From: RGIG3040 sp964410675
GTDB lineage: Bacteria; Bacillota; Clostridia; Lachnospirales; Lachnospiraceae
Length of the DNA stretch: 55,645 bases
NCBI GenBank assembly: GCA_964410675.1
Contig: CAYPIB010000006.1
Coordinates: 1 to 55,645, forward strand
Direction: 5' to 3'
Positions 24,980 through 33,033 of the stretch are shown piece after piece; positions within the stretch are counted from its first letter, which is position 1, and the number at the start of each line of letters is the position of its first letter. The notes under the pieces were generated by a model. It was given only the letters and a program-made list of their open reading frames with translations. It searched no databases and had not been told where the DNA came from. The position numbers and the translations under genes were made by a program.

Positions 24980-26125
24980 ATTAAATACAATTTCAAATAT
25001 AGTATTCATTCTTTCTTCATACGAAAATGCCCGCTTCACTTTTTCGTAACCTCTTCTTGCAATTTCTTTTCGCTCTTCTTCATGTTCTAAATAATAGCGG
25101 CATTTCATTATGGCATCCTCTAAGCTATGATAAAGAACTACCTCTTCCCCATCTATAAAATACTCTGCCAATTCCGCTTGATAGTTTGATAATAAAAAGC
25201 CGCCGCATCCCATAATATCTAGTGCCCGAAGCGGAATTCCGGTTTCTATGCAACGCAAGGTTGCATTTATATTAATCTTACTGCTTTTAAATACAAGAGG
25301 CATTTCAGTAAAGTAACCTGCTGTTCCCTTCCAATTTACTTTCTTAAGCTCCGGCTCTGTCCAAGAAGAGAATAAATTGACTTTATATTCCTCCGACAAA
25401 ACTTCCATTAAAAGTAAACGTTCAATATGAGTCACTTCCTTTGCCACTGTAATTTGTACTCCAGCCTTTTGAAGTTTCTTTTTAATTACAGGCTCATAGA
25501 TTTTATTAACTCTATCTACTGTATCGTCATTTATCAACAGTTTTATCAGATTGCATCCATACACTTTTAACTGTGTTTGCACCGCCGCTGTAAAATATCC
25601 TTTATCATAATCCGGTAAAAACTCTAAAAAATCCTGTAATGGAGACTTATAAAGCTCCCCTACCATTGATATATCAGCACCGTATTTCTTTTTCAGTGCA
25701 ACGTTGATCGGGATTTTATCCAATCGGTCTGTATTAACGGCTAATGGAAGATGGTATACATTTTTAAACCCATTTCCCTGATGATCTTCACATTCTGCCC
25801 GATCAAATAAAAACACATAATTTGTATCATATCCCAGTGTTTCATACATATTGGGTATATTCATTGGACTATCATAGCTCCAAACAATATATTTAATCTT
25901 TTCTTTATAACAGATTTTAGCTAATACTGGCCAATAATTCACACTCATTACTGCATCATAACAATCCCGTTTGAGAATACCTAAGACTTTTTTTTCAAAA
26001 AAGGTATCCTCTTCTACATTATTTAGCTTATATAAAATATTTTTATATGTAATATTTTTCTTTTCTAAAGCTGCCATTAAGTCACTTTGGATATATGCTC
26101 CGATATCATATAAAAGTAAATGCAT
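24959..26125 (-). CDS. CgeB/DUF3880-family glycosyltransferase 1
   Basis: 388 residues. The N-terminal DUF3880-like domain shows MSVNYWPVLAKICYK, YIVWSYDSP and VYHLPLAVNTDR. The C-terminal GT-B domain has KININATLRCIETGIPLRALDIMGCGGFLLSNYQ, which contains the acidic nucleotide-sugar site, ending in the Y-L-E-H-E-E-E-R-K helix. It is predicted to be cytoplasmic and to attach or extend the flagellin glycan. It is the last of three tandem paralogues; its stop codon overlaps the convergent plus-strand gene. Confidence 0.85.
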   Translation of the reverse strand: MHLLLYDIGAYIQSDLMAALEKKNITYKNILYKLNNVEEDTFFEKKVLGILKRDCYDAVMSVNYWPVLAKICYKEKIKYIVWSYDSPMNIPNMYETLGYDTNYVFLFDRAECEDHQGNGFKNVYHLPLAVNTDRLDKIPINVALKKKYGADISMVGELYKSPLQDFLEFLPDYDKGYFTAAVQTQLKVYGCNLIKLLINDDTVDRVNKIYEPVIKKKLQKAGVQITVAKEVTHIERLLLMEVLSEEYKVNLFSSWTEPELKKVNWKGTAGYFTEMPLVFKSSKININATLRCIETGIPLRALDIMGCGGFLLSNYQAELAEYFIDGEEVVLYHSLEDAIMKCRYYLEHEEERKEIARRGYEKVKRAFSYEERMNTIFEIVFNLNANLT

Positions 26126-26157
26126 TTTTGTATACCTTTCTCTACTATTGTTTTATA

Positions 26158-27309
26158 TTAACTTATTGTATTTATCATGTTTGCAACTCGCTCTTTTAGA
26201 GAAAATTCATTTTTTACTTTTAAATACCCTTTTTGTGCAATCCTTTTTCTTTCCTCTTCATGTTGCAAATAATATTCCGTCTTCCTTAATAAATCTTCCA
26301 GACTTGTATACATAACGAGTTCTTCTCCATCCTCAAAATATTGTGCAATTTCCGATTGATAATTGGTAAGGCAAAATCCGCCGCTCCCAAGAATGTCAAA
26401 AACTCTCTGGGGTATTCCAGATTCAATTGTGCGAGAAGTAATGTTTAAATTAATTTTGCTATTATAAAAAATATAAGGAGCTTCTTTTTCATAATCTGCA
26501 TATCCATTAATTTTCAAGAGCGGTCTCTGATACCATTCTTTTTTTAACTTCGAAGTACTATATAAGGTAACCGAAAATTGATTGCTCAGTCTTTCAATCA
26601 CAAGTTCCCGCTCCAACGCCGAAACCTCCATTCCAACTACATCAGCAGCCATTTGCTCTGGAATCCAAATATACTCTTCACCAAGTGTTATCCCGCATTT
26701 TTTAATAATTTCATTTATTACCGTATCATCAAGTGATTCTCTGATAAAGTTGTATCCATATATTAGTAATTGAGACTGTACAATTCCTTCTAGATATCCT
26801 GTTACATAGTCCGAAAAAATTGTGTTCCTTAATCGGTTCTTTTCCCCATTATAAAAATTTCCCACAAAGGAAATTTGATTTTTACCTTCATGATTTAAAA
26901 TTTTATCAGTATCTGCCGCTAAAGGAAAATGAAATACATTTGATGCACCTAATGCATAAATTCGCTCCGCAAAAATTGCATCAAAGCAATAAATATAATT
27001 CATTTTATTTGTTATAGTTTTAGAATACAGCGTATATTGCGGACAATCAAAAATCCACGCTAAGTATGGTATGTCATTAATTTCACAAACAGAAGATATG
27101 AGCGGAAAATAATCATAGCTTAAAATAGCCTCCACTTTCTCTTTATGTATTACCTCAATCAATTTTGCTGCAAATGTTGAATCTGCATGATAATTAGTAA
27201 TTCTTTCTGAGAAAGTGATATATTGGATATTATTTTCTTTTACTGCCTTTACTAATTGCGTTTCAAATACTGACTCCCAACAATAAATCATAATTTTATT
27301 AAGCATCAT
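26158..27309 (-). CDS. CgeB/DUF3880-family glycosyltransferase 2
   Basis: 383 residues, paralogous to both flanking genes. Landmarks are LSYDYFPLISSVCE, YLAWIFDCPQYT, VFHFPLAADTDK, then KINLNITSRTIESGIPQRVFDILGSGGF and the C-terminal YLQHEEERKRIAQKGY helix. Start ATGATG behind GAGG. Predicted to transfer a sugar to flagellin or to the growing glycan. The family also includes CgeB, which glycosylates the Bacillus spore surface. Confidence 0.85.
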   Translation of the reverse strand: MMLNKIMIYCWESVFETQLVKAVKENNIQYITFSERITNYHADSTFAAKLIEVIHKEKVEAILSYDYFPLISSVCEINDIPYLAWIFDCPQYTLYSKTITNKMNYIYCFDAIFAERIYALGASNVFHFPLAADTDKILNHEGKNQISFVGNFYNGEKNRLRNTIFSDYVTGYLEGIVQSQLLIYGYNFIRESLDDTVINEIIKKCGITLGEEYIWIPEQMAADVVGMEVSALERELVIERLSNQFSVTLYSTSKLKKEWYQRPLLKINGYADYEKEAPYIFYNSKINLNITSRTIESGIPQRVFDILGSGGFCLTNYQSEIAQYFEDGEELVMYTSLEDLLRKTEYYLQHEEERKRIAQKGYLKVKNEFSLKERVANMINTIS

Positions 27310-27343
27310 TTCATTCCTCTACACAAAATCGCTTCTCTAGTTA

Positions 27344-28504
27344 TTACTTTATGACTTCCAGTATCGCTGATAATCGTTTTTCATAAGTATGATTTTCCCT
27401 TATATTCTTACAACCCGCTTGTGCGATTGCTTGTCTTAGATCATCATGCTCTAAATAAAAAGCTGTTTTTTCCATTAAATCTCCATAATCAGCATAATAT
27501 ACAAACTCCTTATCCGGCGTAAAATATTCAAATAATTCCTGCTGGTAATTAGAAATCAAAAACCCGCCGCACCCCATAATATCCATCACTCTTAATGGAA
27601 TTCCTGTTTTAATGCTTTTTAAAGTAATATTAAGATTGATTTTGGCATTCATAAAGACAAAAGGCATTTCATCATAATAATCTATTTTTCCCTTATTATG
27701 AGCTTTACCAACTTGAAGCGCCTGATCATTTGTATATAAGCTTGTATCAAACCTCTCAGAAAGCAATTCGATTACCTGTTTTCTTTCTAACGCAGTTACT
27801 TGTCTCGCTAGTACATATTCTGCATAAATATATTCCGGTGTGGCAATTGTTGGATCATTGGGGTTCGTAGGATACACCTTCTGCATTTGCTCTAAGACAT
27901 GATCAGTCATTACGTCCTGTAAAAAATTATAGCCATAAATCTTTAATTGTGCATTTATAATGCCATCAAGGTAGCCTTTCGTAAAATCATCTACACCTTT
28001 GAATTTATCATATAACTGATGCTTAGCTTCTGAATACATTGAACCTACAAAAGCAACCTCACACTCATGTCTCTTTCGCATTTGAGCCGTATTATAAAGG
28101 CATGACATCCTTTTTTCAGCAACAGCTAAAGGCAGATAATAAACTGTCTTAATGTTCTCTTGCTGGAATTCCTCATATACTCCATAATCAAACACAAAGA
28201 TATAATTACAGGAATTTGGAACTGTATAAGAATATAAATGAATATACGGACTGTCATATACCCATGCTACATATTTCAGTCCCGCTTCCTTACAGCAATT
28301 CGATACGATTGGATAGTAATTAAAAGAAAATAAAAAATCAAATGTGTTTTTAGACAAAATATTTTTGAATTCTTTACTAAAGGCTTCCTCATCCGTCAAT
28401 TTAATATCATAAGATATCTTTGTAACAGCATATCCTTTTTGCTTAAAAAGCGTTATTACGTCTTCATTGCCAAGGCCTTTCCAGTCTAAAAAAAGTATTT
28501 TCAT
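27344..28504 (-). CDS. CgeB/DUF3880-family glycosyltransferase 3
   Basis: 386 residues from the ATG at 28504; a GTG at 28510 is an alternative. N-terminal FSFNYYPIVSNCCKE, YVAWVYDSPYIH and VYYLPLAVAEKR are followed by KINLNITLKSIKTGIPLRVMDIMGCGGFLISNYQ. In all three paralogues the donor-site core G-I-P-x-R-x-x-D-I-x-G-x-G-G-F is kept, while acceptor-side loops differ. This implies three enzymes acting on successive residues rather than redundancy. Confidence 0.85.
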   Translation of the reverse strand: MKILFLDWKGLGNEDVITLFKQKGYAVTKISYDIKLTDEEAFSKEFKNILSKNTFDFLFSFNYYPIVSNCCKEAGLKYVAWVYDSPYIHLYSYTVPNSCNYIFVFDYGVYEEFQQENIKTVYYLPLAVAEKRMSCLYNTAQMRKRHECEVAFVGSMYSEAKHQLYDKFKGVDDFTKGYLDGIINAQLKIYGYNFLQDVMTDHVLEQMQKVYPTNPNDPTIATPEYIYAEYVLARQVTALERKQVIELLSERFDTSLYTNDQALQVGKAHNKGKIDYYDEMPFVFMNAKINLNITLKSIKTGIPLRVMDIMGCGGFLISNYQQELFEYFTPDKEFVYYADYGDLMEKTAFYLEHDDLRQAIAQAGCKNIRENHTYEKRLSAILEVIK

Positions 28505-28527
28505 TTCCACACCCTTTCATCATATCA

Positions 28528-30297
28528 TTAATTTTCACTTATATATCTCATTATCCTATCACCAGATGTGCAGCTAAATTTAGAAATTAATGCCAGTGCT
28601 ACCTCCGAAACTTCTTTTTTCCTCACTTTTTCTTTTAAAAAATTGATCGCATCAGCATCAGCAAAATACTCTACTCTTCTTAAATAAAACTTAAACTGCT
28701 CATACCGAGTGCATATTTGCTCATATTCCTTATAATGTGCCATAAATATATTTACATTTAATAAATTCATTTCACTTTTATAGATAGTTAATATGTTTTT
28801 CATCAAAGATAACTCATTGAGTCTTGGAAGCGATTCAAAAGAATTATCTAATGCTTCGACTACTTCCGACAAATATCCCTGCTTAATCAATAGCAGAAAC
28901 TTCTCACTAATTTCCTTCGCTAAATTATACCTTGGTTCATCAAATACTATATCTTCTTTATCTGGAGAAGCCAGGAAATCAGGGTATTTCTCTAAAAATA
29001 TTTTTCTGTTTGCATCATATCGGTCCAATTTTCTATGACCACAATCTTGTAAACACCATGGAACTTTTTGATTTGCTACTACAACTTTATAATCTTTACA
29101 TCTGAACTCACAAGACTGCGATATATCATAAAAATCCCATTCCGTAAATAAATCCTCACGCCACAGAATATCGTATTGTGTAATCATTATCATGCCATCA
29201 ACTGCTTCTGAAAGCATGTATAAACCCTTATCCTCTTTACATTCCATACATATCTGTAATGTCGCATCCACGTTACATTTAAACGCCTTTCCTTGATTCC
29301 AAGAATTATAAATAATAAAATCACTTGCTAAATTAATCCCACCCATTAGTCCTATCAGTCCAATTTGGGTGTCACTTTCAAAAATTTGAAGAACATCCGA
29401 AATAAAATCTGGATTTACAATGAATGTATCCTGATGCAAATATACTTTATACTTAGCATTAGATTTATGCATGCCCTCATTATATGCCGCTGCTGAGGAA
29501 GATTCGCCCGCAACAGCAATAATATCTACTGTAAATCCTTCTGGTATCTTCAATTTATTTATATAGTAACAGCATTCCATATAATAATTTTCATTATTAT
29601 ACACCAAAATAAATGATATCCCTTTTTCATTTTTTTCGTTTAATGTATATTCCTTCAAATACCTTTGACGATACTTATCATAATTCCACAAACTAAGTAT
29701 TCTCCCGTCGTCATGTACACACCAAGGCGCCGGTGACAGCGGAACTACCACTCGATATCCTGCTCTTAAAAACTCTGCACTTTGCGAAGCATCGTACAAG
29801 TCCCAGCCATCAAAAATATCCTCACGCCATTCCAAATCTTTAGATGTAATCATGCAAAACCCATCAATAGCCTCAGCATCCGCTAATTGATACGGAAATC
29901 GCAAATATTCTTCTTCACTTATTTCCTCTATATCATTTTTATTATACATATTGCCAATTTCTCTTGCATCCCACATCATCCCACTAGAAGGCATTTTGCT
30001 TTGACCCACCATACCAATTAGGCCAATATTATCATCTTGCCCAAAAATATCGATAAGGTTATGAAGAAAATACTTATTTATAATAAAAACATCCTGATGA
30101 AGATATATTTTAAACTTTGCGTCAGAACTTTTCATAGCTTCATTATATCCTGATGCCATCGATTTAGCACCTTCTATCGTCAGCAGGTCAATTTCATATC
30201 CCTCCGGCACATATAATGTTTCTATATAGTGTTTGCATTCCTCCATAAACAAAGGACTATTTGTACACGCAATAAAGCAAAACTTCTTATGATTCAT
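28528..30297 (-). CDS. Double-domain GT2-like glycosyltransferase
   Basis: 589 residues made of an internal duplication. Residues about 6-225 and 230-450 repeat the same plan: cysteine/tyrosine-rich ECKHYIETLYVPEGYEID versus ECCYYINKLKIPEGFTVD, SGYNEAM versus AAYNEGM, KIYLHQDVFI versus KVYLHQDTFI, IGLIGMVG versus IGLIGLMG, and EAIDGFCMIT versus EAVDGMIMIT. This matches the GT2-related family (PF13712 type). A helical tail of about 140 residues follows. H-Q-D probably serves as the metal site in both copies. The start codon follows the upstream stop directly (TAAATG), so translation is coupled. It may polymerise an alternating unit or add two identical sugars. Confidence 0.82.
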   Translation of the reverse strand: MNHKKFCFIACTNSPLFMEECKHYIETLYVPEGYEIDLLTIEGAKSMASGYNEAMKSSDAKFKIYLHQDVFIINKYFLHNLIDIFGQDDNIGLIGMVGQSKMPSSGMMWDAREIGNMYNKNDIEEISEEEYLRFPYQLADAEAIDGFCMITSKDLEWREDIFDGWDLYDASQSAEFLRAGYRVVVPLSPAPWCVHDDGRILSLWNYDKYRQRYLKEYTLNEKNEKGISFILVYNNENYYMECCYYINKLKIPEGFTVDIIAVAGESSSAAAYNEGMHKSNAKYKVYLHQDTFIVNPDFISDVLQIFESDTQIGLIGLMGGINLASDFIIYNSWNQGKAFKCNVDATLQICMECKEDKGLYMLSEAVDGMIMITQYDILWREDLFTEWDFYDISQSCEFRCKDYKVVVANQKVPWCLQDCGHRKLDRYDANRKIFLEKYPDFLASPDKEDIVFDEPRYNLAKEISEKFLLLIKQGYLSEVVEALDNSFESLPRLNELSLMKNILTIYKSEMNLLNVNIFMAHYKEYEQICTRYEQFKFYLRRVEYFADADAINFLKEKVRKKEVSEVALALISKFSCTSGDRIMRYISEN

Positions 30298-31032
30298 TTA
30301 TACGGCTCCTTCTAGTTCCTCAATCAGCATCAGTACTGTGTCACTTGGCTGTACCACTTCTTTTAAATATTTATGCGCCAAATTAATATCTCCCTGTTCA
30401 AGACATCCATCTGCCACACGAATTAATATTTCTTCCCTACCCGGATATTTTTTTAATAATAAGTTCAAAAAAACTATTCCTTGTTTTTTATCCTTTATAC
30501 CGTCATAGTAAGCACATCCTATTCGAATATCTTTAGCAAGCAATTCGCCATGGCATATTGTATAAATTGCCACACCAGAAATTTTGTTATCATTTACATA
30601 TTCAAAAAATTCACTCTGTAAATTGGCAGGAAGTTTCATTTCCAAACGCCTCATATATAAAATAAGCTTTATATATTTATACAGCAACGCATCAAAATCA
30701 GAAATGCCATTACAAAAATAAGGAAGACCCAGTTCCTTTTCCAGCTTTATAATATTTATTATATTATAAACTCTTTTCATATCTGAAAAATATTGAACTA
30801 CACCAAGACCATCATCTGTATCAAAATATTCGATAAGTTCAAATAGTTGCTCATATTTTTTTTGCAGTAATGTATCATTGATATAAGATTTAGTTTTTTT
30901 ATATTCTCTAAATAAAATAGGCTTATTTATTTCTAATTTTTGAAAAAAAATTTCTGTTGATTTAATTTTCACCTGTTCTTTATAGCTCAAATTATAATCC
31001 CTTAATAAAATAAGGGGCTTTTCCTTTTTCAT
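30298..31032 (-). CDS. Helical protein of unknown function, first gene after flagellin
   Basis: 244 residues, family not recognised. It is highly charged and predicted mostly helical. The C-terminus (ILIRVADGCLEQGDINLAHKYLKEVV) looks like a TPR-type helical pair, similar to the helical tails of glycosyltransferases nearby. No signal or membrane segment. Its ribosome binding site AGGGG lies only a few bases beyond the T-tract of the flagellin terminator, so it is probably translated from read-through transcripts of flagellin. The TAA stop abuts the ATG of the double GT2 gene. It may be an accessory subunit of the flagellin glycosyltransferases. Confidence 0.6.
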   Translation of the reverse strand: MKKEKPLILLRDYNLSYKEQVKIKSTEIFFQKLEINKPILFREYKKTKSYINDTLLQKKYEQLFELIEYFDTDDGLGVVQYFSDMKRVYNIINIIKLEKELGLPYFCNGISDFDALLYKYIKLILYMRRLEMKLPANLQSEFFEYVNDNKISGVAIYTICHGELLAKDIRIGCAYYDGIKDKKQGIVFLNLLLKKYPGREEILIRVADGCLEQGDINLAHKYLKEVVQPSDTVLMLIEELEGAV

Positions 31033-31043
31033 ATTTTTCCCCT

Positions 31044-31071
31044 AAAAAAAGAGCTGGCCAGTGGCCAGCCC
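31044..31071 (-). terminator. Rho-independent terminator after flagellin
   Basis: On the minus strand GGCTGGCC and GGCCAGC form a 7-bp GC stem with a 3-nt loop (31053-31069), followed by CTC and seven T (31044-31050). It lies about 20 bp after the flagellin stop. It is strong, yet the following glycosyltransferase genes have no other visible promoter, suggesting partial read-through. Confidence 0.9.
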
Positions 31072-31092
31072 TTTGGTAGTTTGCAATGATAA

Positions 31093-31911
31093 TTACTGAA
31101 GCAACGATAATACACCTTGATTAGATTGGTTTGATTGAGCCAACATCGCCTGACCTGCTTGGGAGAGGATATTGTTATTAGAGTATCTAACCATCTCTGT
31201 CGCCATATTCGTATCACGAATAGCAGCTTCTGCAGCTGTAGTATTTTCTACTACGTTGTCTAAGTTGTTAATTGTGTGCTCTAAACGGTTTTGGATAGCA
31301 CCGATGTCAGAACGTTGCTTATTTAATGCTGCGATACCTGCTTTAATTGTATCAATAGCAGTATTAGCATCACCTTCTGAAGAAACGCTAACATTAGCCA
31401 CACTCAGTCCTGATGCATTCATTGCCGCAATTGTAACAGAAATTCTATCACTAGATGTATTTTCTGCACCAACCTGTAAATTTTTGCTTGAAAAGCTACC
31501 ATCTAATAATTTCTGCTCATTAAATGTTGTTGTGCTAGCAACACGGTCAATTTCAGAAATAAGTGCAGAAACTTCACTCTGGATGTAGCTCTGGTCTTCT
31601 GACTGGTTTGTTCCGTTAGATGCTTTAACTGCTAATTCGTTCATACGCTGCAGCATATCGTGCACTTCGTTTAATGCACCTTCTGCTGTCTGTACACATG
31701 AAACGCCGTCCTGAGCGTTAGCAGAAGCCTGTGTAAGACCTCTAACCTGACGTCTCATTTTCTCAGAAATAGCTAATCCAGCTGCATCGTCTGCTGCACG
31801 GTTAATCTTGTAACCTGAAGATAACTTTTCTGTTGATTTTGTCTGGCTTGCAGTTGTTAAACCAAGTAATCTGTTTGAATTCATTGCTCTAAGATTGTGT
31901 TGTACTACCAT
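31093..31911 (-). CDS. hag: Flagellin, short form
   Basis: 272 residues from the ATG at 31911, with AAGGAGG 8 nt upstream (upstream in-frame codons belong to the leader). It is the filament subunit exported by the flagellar type III system. The N-terminal D0/D1 is canonical (VVQHNLRAMNSNRLLG, SGYKINRAADDAAGLAISEKM), and so is the C-terminal D1/D0 (NRLEHTINNLDNVVENT, ending QAGQAMLAQSNQSNQGVLSLL). The central part is only a short Ser/Thr-rich connector around residues 150-190, so there is no D2/D3 domain. Glycans would have to sit on surface Ser/Thr of D1. Expression: a sigma-D promoter at 32042-32068 and a probable CsrA-controlled leader. Confidence 0.97.
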   Translation of the reverse strand: MVVQHNLRAMNSNRLLGLTTASQTKSTEKLSSGYKINRAADDAAGLAISEKMRRQVRGLTQASANAQDGVSCVQTAEGALNEVHDMLQRMNELAVKASNGTNQSEDQSYIQSEVSALISEIDRVASTTTFNEQKLLDGSFSSKNLQVGAENTSSDRISVTIAAMNASGLSVANVSVSSEGDANTAIDTIKAGIAALNKQRSDIGAIQNRLEHTINNLDNVVENTTAAEAAIRDTNMATEMVRYSNNNILSQAGQAMLAQSNQSNQGVLSLLQ

Positions 31912-31918
31912 AATATAT

Positions 31919-31951
31919 TCCTCCTTGAATGAAACGCGGCATCCATGCCGC
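31919..31951 (-). promoter_or_regulatory. CsrA-type binding region in the flagellin leader
   Basis: The transcript has a hairpin (31936-31951) with stem GCGGCA/TGCCGC and loop TGGA, so that CATGGATG presents GGA in the loop as in CsrA sites. A second GGA pair lies in the Shine-Dalgarno AAGGAGG (31920-31926), about 20 nt downstream. This is the two-site arrangement known for the Bacillus hag leader, and csrA and fliW are encoded 4 kb away. The function is inferred from that precedent. Confidence 0.75.
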
Positions 31952-32041
31952 TTACTTTTTTGTTTTTGACTTTTCCTATTCTGACCGTACGCTTCAGTTA
32001 AGTACTTCGTCATCGCTAAGTAATTGTTTTACTTGTATTAT

Positions 32042-32068
32042 ATATCGGAAAGATTAAATTAAACTTTA
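32042..32068 (-). promoter_or_regulatory. Sigma-D (sigma-28) promoter of flagellin
   Basis: On the minus strand TAAA (32065-32068) is followed after exactly 15 bp by TCCGATAT (32042-32049), close to the consensus TAAA-N15-GCCGATAA. The same -10 octamer occurs upstream of flgM. The predicted leader is about 125 nt and holds the CsrA hairpin. Confidence 0.88.
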
Positions 32069-32084
32069 TACCTTTTTTTAAAAT

Positions 32085-32567
32085 TTAATTTTTTTCATCC
32101 ATAAAATGTGGCATTGATATATTTCCCCGATTCATCGAACGGTAATAGTCAATTGCAGCTTTTGAGCCCTTCTTGCTTTTTTTAATTTGTTTCTTCTCTC
32201 TTGCAAATATTTGCTCTGCCAGTTCCTTATTACGGTTTTCCTGCGCCTGTATTTCAACACTCTTTTCAGTAATTTGGGTAATAAGATTCTGCATAGTCTT
32301 GATATGAGCTTTATTTTTTTTCTTTCCTTCTTCTGTTTGCAGCATCTTTCTAACATGTTCGTATACATTTTGGAAGCCATCATCCAATCTGCTTAATGTT
32401 TGAATCAGTCCGGCTTTTACATCTGTATTTTGATCAAAAGCATCCGTTGAAAACTTTTCTTCACTAAATATTGCTTTTTGCTCCTTATTCATCTCAATAA
32501 TATGATCTAAAACAGCTATTTTTTCTTCTAGACTCTGTATCATTATGGTTATGTAATTTTGCTCCAT
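32085..32567 (-). CDS. Coiled-coil protein at the FliT position, putative flagellar export chaperone
   Basis: 160 residues, almost wholly helical with heptad-like runs (residues 1-30 and 85-135), ending in a basic KKQIKKSKKGSK patch. No catalytic motif, signal or membrane segment. It follows fliS in the place where many genomes encode FliT or a second FlgN-like chaperone for FliD/FlgK export, and it resembles those proteins in size and composition, though sequence identity cannot be judged by eye. RBS TTGAGGT. Confidence 0.6.
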   Translation of the reverse strand: MEQNYITIMIQSLEEKIAVLDHIIEMNKEQKAIFSEEKFSTDAFDQNTDVKAGLIQTLSRLDDGFQNVYEHVRKMLQTEEGKKKNKAHIKTMQNLITQITEKSVEIQAQENRNKELAEQIFAREKKQIKKSKKGSKAAIDYYRSMNRGNISMPHFMDEKN

Positions 32568-32614
32568 TTACTATACCTCAACTCTCATAATTTGCTAAAG
32601 AATGCTGAAACTAT

Positions 32615-32645
32615 GTGAGGGGAGAATAAAATCCTCCCTCCTCAC
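32615..32645 (-). other. Intercistronic hairpin after fliS
   Basis: On the minus strand GTGAG-GA-GGGAG pairs with CTCCC-CTCAC over a 9-nt loop, between the fliS stop and the FliT-position gene. There is no U-tract after it, so it is more likely an mRNA-stability or translation element than a terminator. Confidence 0.35.
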
Positions 32646-32647
32646 TT

Positions 32648-33031
32648 TTATACTTTGTCTGCCTGAGCTATTTTCATAACCTCTTTCCACGTATCACGCA
32701 TCGAGCGTAAATGCGTATTTACCTCTTCTAAAATCTCGGCATCCTTTTTAAGATTTGCCTCAACCAGTCTCTTTGACAAATATACATATACTCTGTCAAA
32801 ATCTTCTGCTACCGAATATTTCATGTCTAAAGTTGCACGAAATTCATCAATAATTTTTTGTACCTTGACTATATTCCTATGTGCTTTTTCTAAATTATTT
32901 TGCTCAATTCCCATAATGGCTATATTGCAAAATTTAATCGCACCTTCGTATAACATGAGGGTTAGCTCTGGCTGGGACGCCGTAAGAATCTTACTATTAT
33001 TATATTGGGCATATGCCTTTGGTATTGCCAT
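32648..33031 (-). CDS. fliS: Flagellar export chaperone FliS
   Basis: 127 residues, normal length. It is a four-helix chaperone that binds the flagellin C-terminus and, with FliW, helps set the free flagellin pool. The signature N-terminus AYAQYNNSKILTASQPELTLMLYEGAIKF is typical (conserved Tyr-Gln, then the P-x-L-x-x-x-L-Y-x-G-x-I motif). The start lies 3 bp from the fliD stop with GGAGG inside the fliD end, giving a coupled flaG-fliD-fliS operon. Confidence 0.95.
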   Translation of the reverse strand: MAIPKAYAQYNNSKILTASQPELTLMLYEGAIKFCNIAIMGIEQNNLEKAHRNIVKVQKIIDEFRATLDMKYSVAEDFDRVYVYLSKRLVEANLKKDAEILEEVNTHLRSMRDTWKEVMKIAQADKV

Positions 33032-33033
33032 CT

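Noticed and set aside
32615..32645. Strong hairpin considered as a fliS terminator
   Set aside because: No T-run follows on the minus strand and the downstream gene has no promoter, so it was listed only as an intercistronic hairpin.
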